From positions 937,501 through 1,001,500 of the forward strand of contig JBANDB010000019.1 in NCBI GenBank assembly GCA_037576215.1: 64,000 nt of DNA. Direction: 5' to 3'. Below, piece by piece: positions 10,637 to 22,978 of this stretch. The notes below the pieces were generated by a model. It made no database searches, was not told the origin of the DNA, and worked only from the letters and a program-made list of their open reading frames with translations. How positions within the stretch are numbered: position 1 is the first letter of the stretch; every line of letters starts with the position of its first letter. A program made the position numbers and the translations under genes. This stretch comes from Armillaria gallica. Its lineage: Eukaryota; Basidiomycota; Agaricomycetes; Agaricales; Physalacriaceae.

Positions 10637-13600
10637 AAGGCAGGTGTCCCAACTGCCAGTACATCGGTGTTCCGTCTACTTCATCATCATGCCGTCCCCA
10701 GAGACCTCTGTGTGTTTCAGAGAAATGCCATACGCGCTGCAGCTTGTCCCAGGAGCCCTTATAAAATTCGCCTTCCGGGAACGGGGACTTTTCGTATGGT
10801 GGTGACACGAGTGGTAGACTGACCCATATGCCCCATGGGCAGACCAGATTATGTGCACATTTGAGTAAAGTATTATCGTAAGAAGTCGTGAATGAGGGCC
10901 CTTTGGCTATCCCCCGTTGTAGGGTGCGTCCTATCTGCTGTTTTTATGGGATTTCTGTTGCTTTGTATGGCGGTTTTGAATATGTCGAAGGGTCGTCGTT
11001 GCCACCAAATTGGTCCCAGTCTAGCTGTTGGTCATACCAAACTCTTTGTCCAGTGAAAGGGTCCATGTAGGACTGCCAATCTCCTGTCTCTTGTTTGGTG
11101 TGATTCACTTTTTCTGCGAGATACTTGTCGACAAGTTCATCGGCGTCCATGTCATCTTCCTTTACCCAGCTGTTCGATTCCGGTCCATATCCTTTCCATT
11201 TGACGAAGTAGTCTGTAACCCAGTGCCCTGGTTCGCCAGTCTTTCCTCAGACCTTTCGGTCTCTACTGTCGAGTACTTGCTCGATTTCGTAGTGCTCCTC
11301 CCCGTCAATAAGATCGGGTGGTGGCAGAGGCGGCTGCTCCTGGTTAGGGAATGCGGGTGGTGTGTATGGGGTGAGGAGTGATTCATTGAATACTGGATGG
11401 ATGCGCCAGCCTATAGGGAGTTTTAATTTATATGCCGAAGCTCCGATCTTGGCGACGATGGGGAATGGGCCTGTTCTTTTGTCTGTGAGTTTTTTCTTCG
11501 GATGTGGGAGTGCCAGATTGCTTGTATCAAGCCAAACTTTGTCTCCCACCAAGTAATCAACTGCAGGTCTTTTCTTTTTGTCGTATTGGGCTTTCATCTG
11601 GTCGGCGGCTTTTTTGAGTGCTTGCTTTGCCTCGGCATGGATTTTCTGCATCTGTGAAACGAATGTGTTTGAGGCCGGTGTTCTGAAGGGTGCTTGGGGT
11701 CGTACGGTACCAGGGAGAATTTCGGCGTTATAGCCATAGTTAATCTTGAAGGGACTTTTACCCGTTGCGGAATGGGTGCGGTTGTTGTGGGCGAAAGCCG
11801 TGAGAGAGAGCCATTCCACCCAGTCGTTCTGGCAGTGATTGATGAAAATCCGGAGGTATTTTTCAACCTCCTGATTTACTTGCTCAGTCTGTCCGTCGGT
11901 TTGTGGGTGATAGGCAGTGGATGCATTTGCCTTGATTTGAAGCAAGTCATAGAGGTCCTTCATGAACTTGGATACAAACACAGTGCCGCAGTTGCTGATA
12001 ATGACTTGTGGCATCCCATGTCTGGCGTAAACTTCGTCTCGTAAGATTTTGGCCCACCCTTCCGATGACATCTCTGTTGTACATGCGACAGGTATGATTT
12101 CCTTAGAGAAGCGGTCGACGATCATTAGTATTGTGTCAAAACCGTTGCTCTTTGGTAAACCAGTCACCATGTTGACAGAGATATGGGTCCATGGTCAGGA
12201 GGGTATTGCGTTTGGATGAAGCGGCGCTGCTTTTGCTTGAGTGCCAGATTTGGTTCATTGGCATGTCTCGCAGCCGCGGACATAGTCCTCTATGTCTTTT
12301 TTCATCCTGGGCCACCAGTATTCTCATAGGATGAGTTCTTTAGTCTTTTCTATGCCGGGGTGTCCCACCGTGATGTGGTCGTGAACTTGTGCGATTATTT
12401 CACCTCGTAACGCGTGGTAGGAAGGAACATAAATGCGGGAGTTGTAATAGATCAGCCTGTCATCCATTTTCAGTCCTCGGTCATGGTTAAGGGAAGTCGC
12501 AATGTTTTTGTCCCATCGGTGGTGGTTGAGCGTGGCTTGCTTTATCTTGGTGTGGGTTTCCTCGATAGTGGGCATGACTAGTGCCCGGAAGTGCTCGGGT
12601 TTGAGGATGATAATCTCATCGTTGTCCTCCTTTCCTTGCTCATGATCTGCTCGGCGACTGAGTAAGTTGGCCTTTTTGTTTGCTGTCCCTGATTTATGAT
12701 GGAGCGTGAAGTGATATTCGGCCAGCTCAGTAACCCACCGCGCTTGGCATCGGTTGAGTTTCTGGGGTTTTCGGAAATACTGTAGATTTTGGTGATCCGT
12801 CCAGATTTCGAAGTCCTGAGCTGCGCCCATCAGGTAGTGCCTCCACTCATCGAGTGCGATCATTATCGCGAGCAGTTCTTTGTCGTAAATTTCGTAATTT
12901 CGTTCTGTCGTTGTGAGGGATTTGGATAAAAATGCGACCAGGCACCATTTTCCATCCTGCTCCTGTGTCAATACCGCACCTATCGCTCCCTCACTTGCAT
13001 CCGCCTCTACACGGAACTTTCCTTCCTCTGTGGGTATTGCCAATACCACTTCTTCGGCTAACAGTCTCTTCAACTCTTCGAAGGTGTCTTGTTGCACTTT
13101 TCCCCATCTCCACAGATCGTTTCCGGTCAGCTGGGTCATTGGCTTGACGACCTTGCTGTAGCCTTTGATGAAACGTCTGTAGAAGTTGGTAAAGCCTAAA
13201 AACGACTGGAGCTGTACTTTCTTGGTTGGTACAGGCCATTCTGCGATCCCTGCAATCTTGACTGGGTCCATGCGGATGCGCCCTTCACTGATGATGACTC
13301 CAAGGTACTCTGTTTCCAAGGTTTTGAACTCGCATTTCTCTGCTTTAAGGAATAGCTTGTTCTTGCGAAGGAGCCTTAGGACTTCGCGCGTGATGCAGCG
13401 ATGCTCTTCCCTAGTCTTGGACATGATGAGGATGTCATCGAGGTAAATGGTGACGGTGCCTGATGCAATGAGGTTTTTGAAAATGTCATTCATCATCCAT
13501 TGGAAGGTGGCAGGTGAATTGGTGAGCCCGAAGAACATAACCGTGGGTTCGAACAACCCACGATTAGTTCTAAATGCCGCCTTCCACTTGTCGCCGCTTT

Positions 13601-15902
13601 TGATGCGCACATTGTTGTATCCCCATCGAATGTCAAGCTTGGGAAAAATACTTGGCACCCCGCAATTTGTCCATTAGTTCTGAGATTAAGGGGAGCGGAT
13701 AACGGTTTTTAATCGTCATCTCATTGAGCTTCCTATAATCCTGGACTGGTCGCAGCTTGCCATCCTTCTTTTTAATGAAGAAGAATGGCGAAGCCATGGG
13801 TGACTTGGATGGTCGTATTCGTCCACTCAAGAGGTTCTCATCTAAGAACTTATCGAGTTCTGCTTGTTCGTTCCTGTTCAAAGGGTAGACCTTACAATCT
13901 AGATTGGTGCTTGCATTTGGGGTGAGTTCGATGGCATGGTCCCACGTCTTTGGATCAGGGAGCTTGTCGAAACTGTCTTTGTCGAACAGATCGTTGAAGT
14001 CCCGACACCACTCTGGGACCATTTCCTCGAACGTCTTGGTCTCTTTGTCTGCATTGGCCACAGTGGCTAAGTCATTGGCGTGATGCGCACGAATGAGAAT
14101 AGCCTTTGTGAAGTCTATCGCGAGAATGGTATCCCCCTCTTCCAGTTCCTCGTCCCACTTGTCATCGGGATTGGCATCGGGTAGTATGAATGGGTTTTTA
14201 CGGCATTCGCATCATGCAAACGTTAATCCTCCTGTCTTCCAATTGATGATCGGATTATGCCGGGCTAACCAATCGTGACCAAGGAAGATTTCCTTATCAC
14301 CAAGATCTGTTACGGCTAGATCTATTCGTTCAGAATGATCCCCAATTTTAAGTTCAATCTCGGCGTATTCGGTAATTGATCCTCCTGAGTTCTTGGTTCC
14401 GTCGGCATTATAGACAGGGATTGGGGTGGCCGTTGGTCGGGTTGGGATGCCGTGTTGTTTAACAAATTTTTGATTGATTGCGCTGCTGGTGCATCTGCTG
14501 TCTACCAGCGCGGTTGTAGAGATATTGGGAAGCGTTCCTGGTGCCCCGAGAATGACAGGGATAACCAGGTCTTTCCCTTTATCGCTTAGCGCGCTGATAA
14601 GTCGCTTTGGTTCTTGTAGTTCGTGAAGCCACCAGAGCGCATCGATTCACTTCATCCCCCTCATTGCTTCGATCATTGAGTTGATGACCTCTTCTGTGCA
14701 TGCCTTGTGAATCCAACTCTTTAGGATTGCCTTCGCTTCTGACTCTGTTCGCACTTGTACTATGCCGCGTAGAGTCCACTCTGCTCTGAATGGTTTGAGC
14801 CATTCTCTATAGGTCTGTCTGTTTGTATAGGTGCGGGACAGTTGTGGGGCTTCTTCAACCTTCGTGTCACCCCATATGGGCGCGACTACCATCGGTGAGG
14901 TCACCGCATTTTCTAAGTCTAAAGGTGTTAATTTAGCGTTCTGGTTCATCATGAAACTGGTAATGTCCTTGTGATCAGGTACTTCTTCTAGAGTAGCTAC
15001 CTGATGCCCCCTTTGCACTGCCTGGGTGCTAGCAGCTTCCAAACCTGCGGCTTTCTGGTCGGTCGTGGAACGGGAGGTCCTTTCTGCGAATGCGTTACTC
15101 CTGAAAGGAGCAACAAGGTGGGCTGGCACTGCCACGCAACGATTGCCTACGCTTCTCACCGTTGAGTGGTAGTCGCCTTCACCTGGTTCCTTCGAGCCCA
15201 TCTCTGTGATGACCGGGACCCTCGTTTCATTCGGTGTTCCCCCATCATCAGATCACCCTTCGTCACGATAGGCATTGGCAACTGATCGGGGGCACTTACC
15301 CGACTCCGGTTTGTCCTCTTGGTTCTTCAGGACCAAGGGCAAATAGTCCCTCGCCGTGTCCCTTGTTTTCTGTAATCCAGTGTTGCGGGAGCTGGCCTCC
15401 GTGGCTGCTGCCAAAGCCCCGTCGTGGGATTTAAACTTTGCTAGCCTTGCGGTTTTCTCTTTTACCAGAGGAGGTTTCACCGAAGCTATTCCCTCGAAAC
15501 TCCCTGCATGGCAGGGACTCCGTAGAGCCGCTTGATCAGGGGGGGCGAGACACTCTGAAAGAGCCGCTTGGTCCCCTGCCCCATCCAGTCGGTCCTGTAA
15601 AGGCACCGCTGTTATGATGGGTGACGATCTGGTGGTCGCCTTACCGTCCGCTTTCGCCTGTAATAGGTTACTTGCCAAATGTCGAGCCAATAGCTCAGTG
15701 ACTATCGCGCCCATTCCTGGGATTGTCGCTTCGTTAGGCGTAGGTTGATTCTTGTTGTTTAGTTCCTGGTCTGGTTGCGAAGTCGTGGGTATATTCGAAT
15801 GCACGGTAGATACTACAGGCAATATATAAGTACAATGATGTGATGTGATAGGCGTACCAGCCAAAACTAAACCCTGGGTTGCCGAATAGATTGAATCATT
15901 AT
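10635..15902 (-). pseudogene. pol: pol of outer element: protease, RT, RNase H, integrase, chromodomain
   Basis: The frame opens in the -1 frame relative to gag just before the gag stop. It starts with a low-complexity region (15864-14647), then an aspartic protease whose DSG triad reads DSR near 14500. RT follows (LRPVQDYRKLNEMT near 13730; YLDD near 13430), then RNase H (WTDHQNLQYF near 12790) and integrase (zinc-binding GHPGIEK..CETC near 12350-12260; HPQTDGQTEQVNQE near 11880). The second catalytic aspartate of integrase is Asn (ISNCG near 12000). A chromodomain (YFVKWKGYGPESNSW) lies near 11210-11160. In-frame TGA stops: 15253, 14647, 14212, 12324, 12255, 12195 and 11247; a TAA at 10944 lies in the C-terminal tail. 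A one-base insertion in a T-run near 13640 shifts the frame within RT. Dead as a protein. Confidence 0.9.
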
Positions 15903-16810
15903 CTAGACAGCGCTTTCTTTTAACTCCTCAATCGGTGTGAGTTTTTCCTGTAAGTCCCAGTAAGTATTTGCACATCGCAAAGACTCAGCTTGGGTTTTGG
16001 ACCGGGTAGGGCAGTCACGCTTGAAGTGGCCTTGCTTGCCACATCCAAAGCATACTGACGCTGCCCTAGCTTCGTCGATATTCATCGGCTGCCTGCGTCC
16101 TCCGTATGTCATCCCTGTGGCCGTTGTTGTTGTCAGCACAGGGGCCTTGGTTTGACCACCCTGTACAGGTGTGGTCATTTTCTGTGATCGGGCTGGTGGC
16201 CCTGTTGTTCCTTCTGCCTGTTTGAGGCACCAGTTGAGGTCGATCCGGAGTAAGCGAGCCTTCCACGCTGGGTAGTCGATCAGTACATCTCCGTCTGACG
16301 AGTATATGGTATTTTTACGTGACTGGCGGGCAGCCTTTTTGATCTGGTGGAGCGTAACTTGGTTGTTATTGCGTACCCCGGTGTGGTAGGCTAGTTCTTC
16401 AAAGAGCTGGAAGAACTTGTCGCCATCCTTGTGTTCCAACTGCTTCAGCTTTTCCCACTGTGCATACTTTATCTGCGAGTCGGCGTCCTTCCAGAACCTA
16501 TTATTGAGCTCTGTCTGGAACTCATCATAGGTCGGGTACTGCTGCTCCCCGTTCACCGTTTTCCCTATGATTTTAGCACACAACTGCCACCACCTTTCGG
16601 CGTCTCCTGCGAGTCAGGAAACGCAAAAGACAACCTTATGCGGGTGTTGGCGGAAGTGTCGGTTGAAGACGTTGAAGTGTAGCTTGCACTTTAGAAAGAA
16701 CCGAGCGATGTCGTCAGAGTCCCCTGTGAAGTCGTCGACTTCTTTCAAGATTTTCGGCTTGAAGTCGTTGTAGGGGGCTATCGCTCTGGCTTGTAGTTCC
16801 CAAGGTACGG
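15903..16810 (-). pseudogene. gag: gag of outer element, C-terminal half
   Basis: Continues from the N-terminal half at 31462-33026 across the nested insertion: removing the nested element and one ACGG joins MPDPPV to PWELQAR in frame. It contains the capsid-like Retrotrans_gag region (DDFTGDSDDIARFFLKCKLHF) and a CCHC zinc knuckle (CFGCGKQGHFKRDC, near 16050-16010), and ends with TAG at 15903-15905. A TGA at 16614-16616 interrupts the capsid region just before LAGDAERWW. The pol frame overlaps this end in the -1 frame by about 24 nt. I could not recognise a standard slippery heptamer there. Confidence 0.88.
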
Positions 16811-18132
16811 TGATGAACCTAGAGACTCCTGTGGGCAGAAAACACAAGACCTGTAACGGCAAGTGTAGTCAAACACAGAATCTGAAGGCAGGTTCTAGCG
16901 AGTCTAGTCTTGCACCTCCGTGCGATGACTGTAGCTTCCTGGTGGTGTAGCGACGTGTTGCTACGCTTTGTTATGATTCTCTGAAGGCTGTTCAGAGGCT
17001 CAAGGTATGTACGCGAACTTTCCTGGAAGGGAAAAGGTGCGTAAACGTGGGTGTATGCTGAGCGGGGGCGACCTAGATGCGGCGCGAACTATTTGGTGTC
17101 GGAATCCTGGCTACGGTTCCGGTAGAAGATATTTTCCTATGCTTGCGTGCTTTCTTTAGAGAAACGCAGAGATGGAGCTGGCTTATCTAGAGAAACTCAA
17201 ATTAGTATCGTTCCTAACTTATAGGAACAGTATGCTGTTGGTGTTAGAGACTAAAGTTCGGAACCCTAGCTACGGATTACCCTTTGAAGTCTTCAGGTAT
17301 GCGAATTTATGACAGGAGGATGACAAACAAGGTAGTCTTTATATGATACCCTTGCTTGTGTTTTGGACGAGAGGACGTGAATCAAGTTATTTAACACTTG
17401 GTAGCTAGCGAGTTTGGAGAAACTTCGCAAAGTGTTATATCTCTTAAGAACGTAGAGATATTAACTTTAATTCACGTGTATTGGGTGGTGTGTGTGGTGT
17501 GTGTATCCTCTATGGAGAACTGTCCTTTTTCTATCTACAGGCCATTATCTTTTATACTACAGAACTGTACTTGCTAAGTAAGCGAACTTTTGCCTTGGCT
17601 TGATAACCGCAGTACATGATTTGTGAGCGTAGCGAACTATTTGTAACCGTAGTTCACTATACCGTGTGCTACTCTACTGTGCATACTTATTAAAAGTTCG
17701 CGTAGCCTAATAAAGCTACGGAAGGTTTACTAATTTACTTACTACTTACTCAGCCGCAGTTAATGGCTCACTAATCTCTACTATATTTCTAAGCTGTAAA
17801 GGCATATCCATATGGCCTCTTGAGAATCCGTAGCTATGCATAGCCTACGCGTAGTTAAACTGCATGATCGTATGGCTCTGTCCACGTGCAAAGGCCCAGA
17901 ATAATGACGCGTGTCTAATTTACTGTGGAAGGATTGGCAATCAATGTGCCTTGAGGCACAATGACTCATAGATATCGGAGTGAAAGTTCGCGTGGAGTGG
18001 GAAATTTAATATGATTCGACCTGTGCCGGACTTGCAACATTTGGTTTAGTGAAAGGCCGCGTAAGGGAGATAGGCGATAAATTGTAAGTGGTGTTTGCGA
18101 TTTCAGAGCGCACAGAGCCTTGAGGCTCATCA
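16811..18132 (-). repeat. 3' LTR of nested element
   Basis: 1322 bp, TGATGA..TCATCA ends. Holds GCGAACTTT or its complement at 17013, 17582, 17693 and 17983, and near-matches (GCGAACTAT) at 17084 and 17632. Confidence 0.95.
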
Positions 18133-18141
18133 TCTCCCCCT
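18133..18141 (-). promoter_or_regulatory. Polypurine tract of nested element
   Basis: Minus strand AGGGGGAGA directly abuts the 3' LTR. A related tract (minus AGGGGGAGGGGA, 20944-20955) lies between the two antisense genes; both are preceded on the minus strand by AAAATTARAGTC. Confidence 0.8.
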
Positions 18142-18344
18142 GACTTTAATTTTTCATTGAATTGCCGTCATATTTTCCCACTGTTTGCTTCTTTCCGATA
18201 TTTTCCGATTGCAACTAGAATTCTGTTGCTAAGTGCGCGCTTCGCAGTCCAGATTTGGACTGATATGTGCCTGGTAGTTCTTCCGATGATGCGATAGAAC
18301 CTTGCGTCGTTTTTGCTGCAGAGTTCTCATGTAGCGCTGGAATG

Positions 18345-18437
18345 GTTCGCGAACTTTTGGCCTAAGTTCTTTGTTTCAAAGCCATTTTTGTCATCGGTGT
18401 TGGTCATGGCTCGTGCGTTGTTTTCGAAGTATAAAAG
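18345..18437 (+). promoter_or_regulatory. Promoter region of first antisense gene
   Basis: TATAAAAG at 18430-18437, about 100 bp before the ATG at 18538. The perfect 10-bp palindrome GTTCGCGAAC (18345-18354) overlaps a copy of the element's 9-mer GCGAACTTT (18349-18357) just upstream, so the repeated motif sits in a promoter position. Confidence 0.55.
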
Positions 18438-18537
18438 TCGTTGACTTTTACTTCGATTCTCCACCAACGCTCACAGTTCCAACCGTCCGCGTACTTTTAG
18501 TAGCGTAGTTTTTACTGTACTCTTCCGTAGTTTTACT

Positions 18538-20345
18538 ATGTCTGCTTCCCCTATTCGTCCTCCTTTTGCTGAAGCCTTAGCTACACTTCGCTATTGCCTT
18601 CGTCATCCTGCCGAAAGTTCGGATGCAGCCATGCCTTCGGATGCATGGGTTCGCTCCGTGTTTGTGTCTTGGAGACGTTTGCATACCGCCTGGATCTACG
18701 GCGAGGAGGGCTTTTTACCCGATAGGCAGTGGATGGCATTGGAGAGCCAGATCTGGGGCTTGTTGGCTCAAGTCAACCAAGATCTTGTCAATGATTGCTG
18801 CGACGAATATAATGATCTTGTCGCGGAGGCCGTAAGTCTTTTCTTTTCTTTCTGAACTTTTTCAGCTGACCTCGAACTCTTTCAGCTTAAATGCGGTGTC
18901 AACATCGAGCCTATCGAGATGGAGTCCGAGTCCGAATCAGAGGAGGTGCAGTCTCCTGCTCAGAGTCCTGAACCTAGGATTGTGACTCCTCCTCCTCCTG
19001 AACCATCGCCATTCCTGCAACCATCGCCTCAAGATCTCATTCCTCCGATGCCGCATACTCCGACTCCCGAGCCAGAAAGTTCGGTTCCTGTGCCTCCAGT
19101 TCCGCCGCCAAAGAAGTACAACTTTGGTCCCAGGAGCATCAATGGTACGCGAACTTTTCCTTTGCTCGTTTTAACTTTCTAACTCTGAACTTTTTGTAGA
19201 TGGGCCCGGCTTCGGAATGAGGCGTAAACAGGTGGAAGTAAGGGTTCCTCGGCTGCCCACTGGGTTTCGTGCACCTCCGCCTCGGGTTCCTTCTCCTCCC
19301 ATTCATTTTCCTTCGCCTTCGCCTGCTCCTGAATCTTCCCCTGCTCCTCCGATTGCTAGTTCCAGTCGCCTTCGCAAGCGAATTTTGTGTAAGTTTTTAT
19401 TTCCGCACACTTTAATTTTCCGTTGGTTGACGATGTTTCATAGCTTCGGATGAGGAACAAGCCTCTCCTTCTAAGTCTCTTCGTCAAGCTTCGCCTTCCC
19501 CTCCTCGCTTGACTCGCCAACAAAAGCAAAAGGGTCGCGCCCCTGATACTCGTAAGTCCTGACTTTTCAGTTTGATCTTCTAATTTTCTAATTCCGAACT
19601 TTTTAGCTGGCTCCAAACTTCGCGGCCGCCTCGCAAGATTAAAGAGGAGACGGTTGCTGTCGTTCGCAGAACGCGGGGGTTTGGGTGAACCCATCCCGAA
19701 GAACGCTCATTCCTTATCTCATGAGGATTTACGCCCCATAGGCCTCCTTGTCCCTGATCAAGATTTCGGGAGTACGTTGGCTGCCAAGGCGCTTTTTCAA
19801 GAGGGAACTGGCCGGTAAAATTGGCCACTTCGTGAGTTATTTATTTTGTTTCCGAACTTTTCTTTGACTCGTTGGTTTAGATGTCGGTGGCTTGTGATGC
19901 CTGTAGCAAGGCTAACGCTCAGTGCCGTAGCGTTCGATCCGGTTCTGCTAAGTGCTTTCGGTGCACTATTCATAAGCACGATTGTGTTGTGCAGAACCGG
20001 TCTTATGTCAACACATTGGAGCCAGTCTTTGTGCCCGAAACTCGTAAGTCCCGAACTTTTTAATTTCGAAGTTTTTCTGACTTTATTTTTGCAGCTCTTG
20101 TTACCGAGATTCGGCTTTTCCTCCACCGTCTTCGTCAAGAAGGGCGCCAGATGAACGACTCTGACGGTAACATCCCGTCTCTTTTCCTAGCCAACCATCT
20201 CGACAACATCGAGTTGGTTTCCGAACTTTTTGAAAAGGGAGTATTGGAGGGCGAGGAGTTGGCCGACTTGGAGGCTCAAGAGGCGCCTAGCGATGAGGAT
20301 CCGGATGCGGAAGAGGAGGAGGATGAACTCCAGGGCGACAAATAA
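18538..20345 (+). CDS. Antisense accessory gene A of nested element: Zn2Cys6-cluster protein (spliced)
   Basis: Exons: 18538-18831, 18886-19144, 19200-19388, 19444-19551, 19607-about 19831, 19881-20043, 20095-20345, all with GT..AG introns of about 50 bp. The start is a helical region (MSASPIRPPFAEAL), then proline-rich and basic parts. Exon 6 gives a fungal Zn(II)2Cys6 pattern: CDAC-x6-C-x9-CFRC-x6-C (from MSVACDAC at 19881). A short helical part and an acidic tail (DEDPDAEEEEDELQGDK) end it. Frame is exact across introns 1-4 and 6. Exon 5 is ambiguous: its open frame stops at 19815 before the intron, and other frames hold coding-like pieces, so there may be a frameshift or two genes (18538-19815 and 19881-20345). 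Family proteins with this cluster are mostly DNA-binding regulators; the function here is inferred. It runs opposite to gag-pol. Confidence 0.65.
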
Positions 20346-21211
20346 ATTTGTAGTATCTCCGCGTAGTTTTGCATAGTCCCTTGGACTTTAAACAATCTCT
20401 TGTTGTACACCGCGCCTTCGGGCATATTATTTTTGTTGTTGAATGTACCGCACGGAAGTGCAATAAATATTTCATTTTCTGACTTGTATTTTTGTGTGAA
20501 TTTGAGTGGAGTTTCCTTAATAAGGGTTTCGAACTCAAAGTTCGCGTCCCCCATTAAAGGTCGTGATGTCATATCCATTTCAGAGTGACTTTTGCGTGAT
20601 TTCTGGCCTTGGCGTATTTTTGCCAAGTCCATTTTTCCCAAAATAGCTTTCTTGATATGTCAGAGATATGGATGCTGTTTTCGTTTGCCGGTGGTTCGTC
20701 ATGTTTCCGAGATATAACGTAGTCATTATTTTGTTGCTGATATCCTTTTGGACAACTTCTCTTTCACCAGTTATTTTGGTATGGCCTGGATCAAGAAATA
20801 TTGCGTGTTTTCTTGTTCGAGTAGGGTGTTAAAATTTCGCGTTTTCTGGTTGGTTTTCTTTCATGAGTTGGCGTATTTTTATGTTCAAATGAATGTGTGG
20901 TGTACTACGCGGTGTTTCAACGCGTCACAACATGGATACCATGTCCCCTCCCCCTGACTCTAATTTTTTCAATGGTTTTGGCCATCGAAAATCATTCATT
21001 GCTCAGGATCAATGATTAAGGATAGGTATGATGTCGGGTTGCGAACTTTTGGAGCCGTGGCTTGTATTTCGGATCCTTGTCCTTCCGTCCGCAGTGATGC
21101 TTAGAATTTACAAGTCCGCGATGAATGTTGAATCAGCTGTTTTGACCCTACGCGTACTTTTTCTTCCGTATAAAAGGGTGGAAAATTCGCTAGGCTGACT
21201 TCAACCAGTCA
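20346..21211 (+). promoter_or_regulatory. Spacer between antisense genes with TATA box and second polypurine tract
   Basis: No gene. Holds 9-mer copies at 20537 and 21041 (the latter in the exact context GCGAACTTTTGG, as at 18349), a polypurine-type tract at 20944-20955, and TATAAAAG at 21169-21176 before the ATG at 21212. The arrangement tract, 9-mer, TATA box, gene repeats that of 18133-18538, as if one promoter module had been duplicated. Confidence 0.55.
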
Positions 21212-22782
21212 ATGACTGTTATTGTCTTTCCTCCTAAACCCCCCGCCTTGTCTGAGCTTGTTGCTCGACTTGAGCGTCTTGTCTCTCTCAACCTTCCCAA
21301 AAGTTCTTCAGCTCAGGCCGTCAAGGACTGGTTTCGCGAGTCAAAGGATATAGAGGTAGCGTCCTTTTTATTTCGCGTTTTGCTTTTTATTCTAAATTTT
21401 GTAGACTCTGATTTCTATCCATTACGCGGATTTTCGTGGCAACCACCAGTTCAAGCGGTTATCGACCCGTACTAAGCATTTCCTACGCCTCCATGGTTTC
21501 TACGCCGAGTGGGCTCAAATGTCAAACCAGCATGGAGCTCGAGTTTCGTTCACTTCTCCCCGTTTGGCTGCTGTTTCTAAGGCAGCGCAGGCTGTTATTG
21601 AACGGATCGAGGAGATGCCTCCTGTGGCCTCTACTTTTGACAGCGACGTCCATATGGGATCACCGGCTGAAGGCAACGGTTCGTCTGGTTGGGGAAAGTC
21701 TTCCTGGTCCAATGCCGCCTCTCGACCCTCCTCTGGTGAGGACCATGCTTCTGGAACTCAGACTCCAGATGGTAAGGCGCAACAGGCAGAGCCTGATAGT
21801 TCGGACTCAGACCCTTGGGTGCGTATTTTCTTTCCAAATTTTGCGTGGTTGACTTAGCGAACTTTATTCTCCAGGGTTCTTCGCCTAAGGGTGACTGGAG
21901 CCAGCCACCGAACATCGAAGATCTCGCCGCCAAGGAAGGCACCTTGAAGGACACGCAGACCATTGCTGACAAAGTGTCTGAGCGTGTTCCTCCTCGCGTC
22001 CCTTTTGAGGGTCAACAGTTCGGTGCGAACTTTTGTGCCTTCTGTGATGGTACCCCTCGTCACTCTCCTCATGAGTGTCCTGCACGATCTGTTAAGGTGT
22101 CTTGCGAACTTTCTTTTTATTTAATTCGCACGTTAACGTTCCGGCTTTTTAGGCTCATCGTCCTTGTGCATCGTGCCTGGCCAAACACGAGGAGTGCACC
22201 TTCCTTGGTTTGAAGGTGGAGTGCACTAATTGTGCTAGGCATTGGGGCCGAACTTGCGTAGGAGGTGTCCCTGACCGCAACGTACTGTCTTTCCCCTTTG
22301 TTGGGGAATCTGACGAGGCTATTGATTCCGTGATGGCCAAGATCGATTCGATGACGTTGTCTACCGCTCCGTACGGTCCAATCGGAGGTAAGTTCACTAG
22401 TTTATATTTTGATCTTTAGCTAACTTTTTACTCCGGAATGATAGCCGGTGCCAGTACGTCCGAAAGTTCGCGTGCTCAGGAGGTCGAGGATTCTGCGCGT
22501 GCCTACGCTGCGTTGAATTGGCGCCAGTTGACCTTCGATGGTCCTGAAACCTTAGCGTCTCTCGTGGCTTCTTGCGATTCCTTATTCTCCAGGATTGAGG
22601 TTAACACGCGTGAGCTATTTGCTCTTTTGAAAGTTCGCGCTACCCTCACATCCGAGTATCGTATCGTTCGAGCCAAGTTGGAAGAGAAGCGTGCAGACCC
22701 CAGTAATACTTTCGGGCCCCCTCTTCCTTCTCCTGTTCGTGCTCGCAAGAGTTCGAAAGGCAAGGGTGCCTCCTGGTGGTAA
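21212..22782 (+). CDS. Antisense accessory gene B of nested element: zinc-knuckle plus Zn2Cys6 protein (spliced, intact)
   Basis: Exons 21212-21355, 21405-21818, 21875-22096, 22153-22387, 22445-22782 join without a break into 450 codons. The N-terminal region is helical. A Ser/acidic linker follows, then CAFC-x5-H-x4-C (CCHC-like, about residues 240-254), then CASC-x6-C-x8-CTNC-x6-C (Zn2Cys6 pattern, about 264-291), a helical region (LFALLKVRATLTSEYRIVRA) and a basic end (RARKSSKGKGASWW). The stop at 22782 faces the pol stop at 22979, so the two units converge. It shares promoter layout and the cysteine cluster with gene A. The cluster suggests nucleic-acid binding. Function unknown; possible roles are transcription factor, anti-silencing factor or Gag-like accessory protein. 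Confidence 0.78.
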
Positions 22783-22978
22783 GCGATTGGCGCGTAGTTT
22801 AAGTTCGAAGGCATGGACCTTGGTCGCACGTAGTTTCCTGTAGCCGCATATCCTTTTACGTTGTTCAACCAACGTCGTAGTACTTTTTAGCATGTAGAGA
22901 CCGTGTATAGTTCGGTAGATCCCCCCCCTCACAATTGTATAGCTTGCAAAGGGATTCCACTCCCAAACATTGGTGTGA

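Noticed and set aside
15880..15930. A -1 frameshift slippery heptamer between gag and pol of the outer element
   Set aside because: pol is in the -1 frame and overlaps gag by about 24 nt, but the overlap (TTAAAAGAAAGC) has no standard X-XXY-YYZ heptamer in the gag frame.
19607..19831. An AT-hook (RGRP) in antisense gene A
   Set aside because: It appears only if a one-base frameshift is assumed; the frame joined by splicing reads RGRLARL instead.
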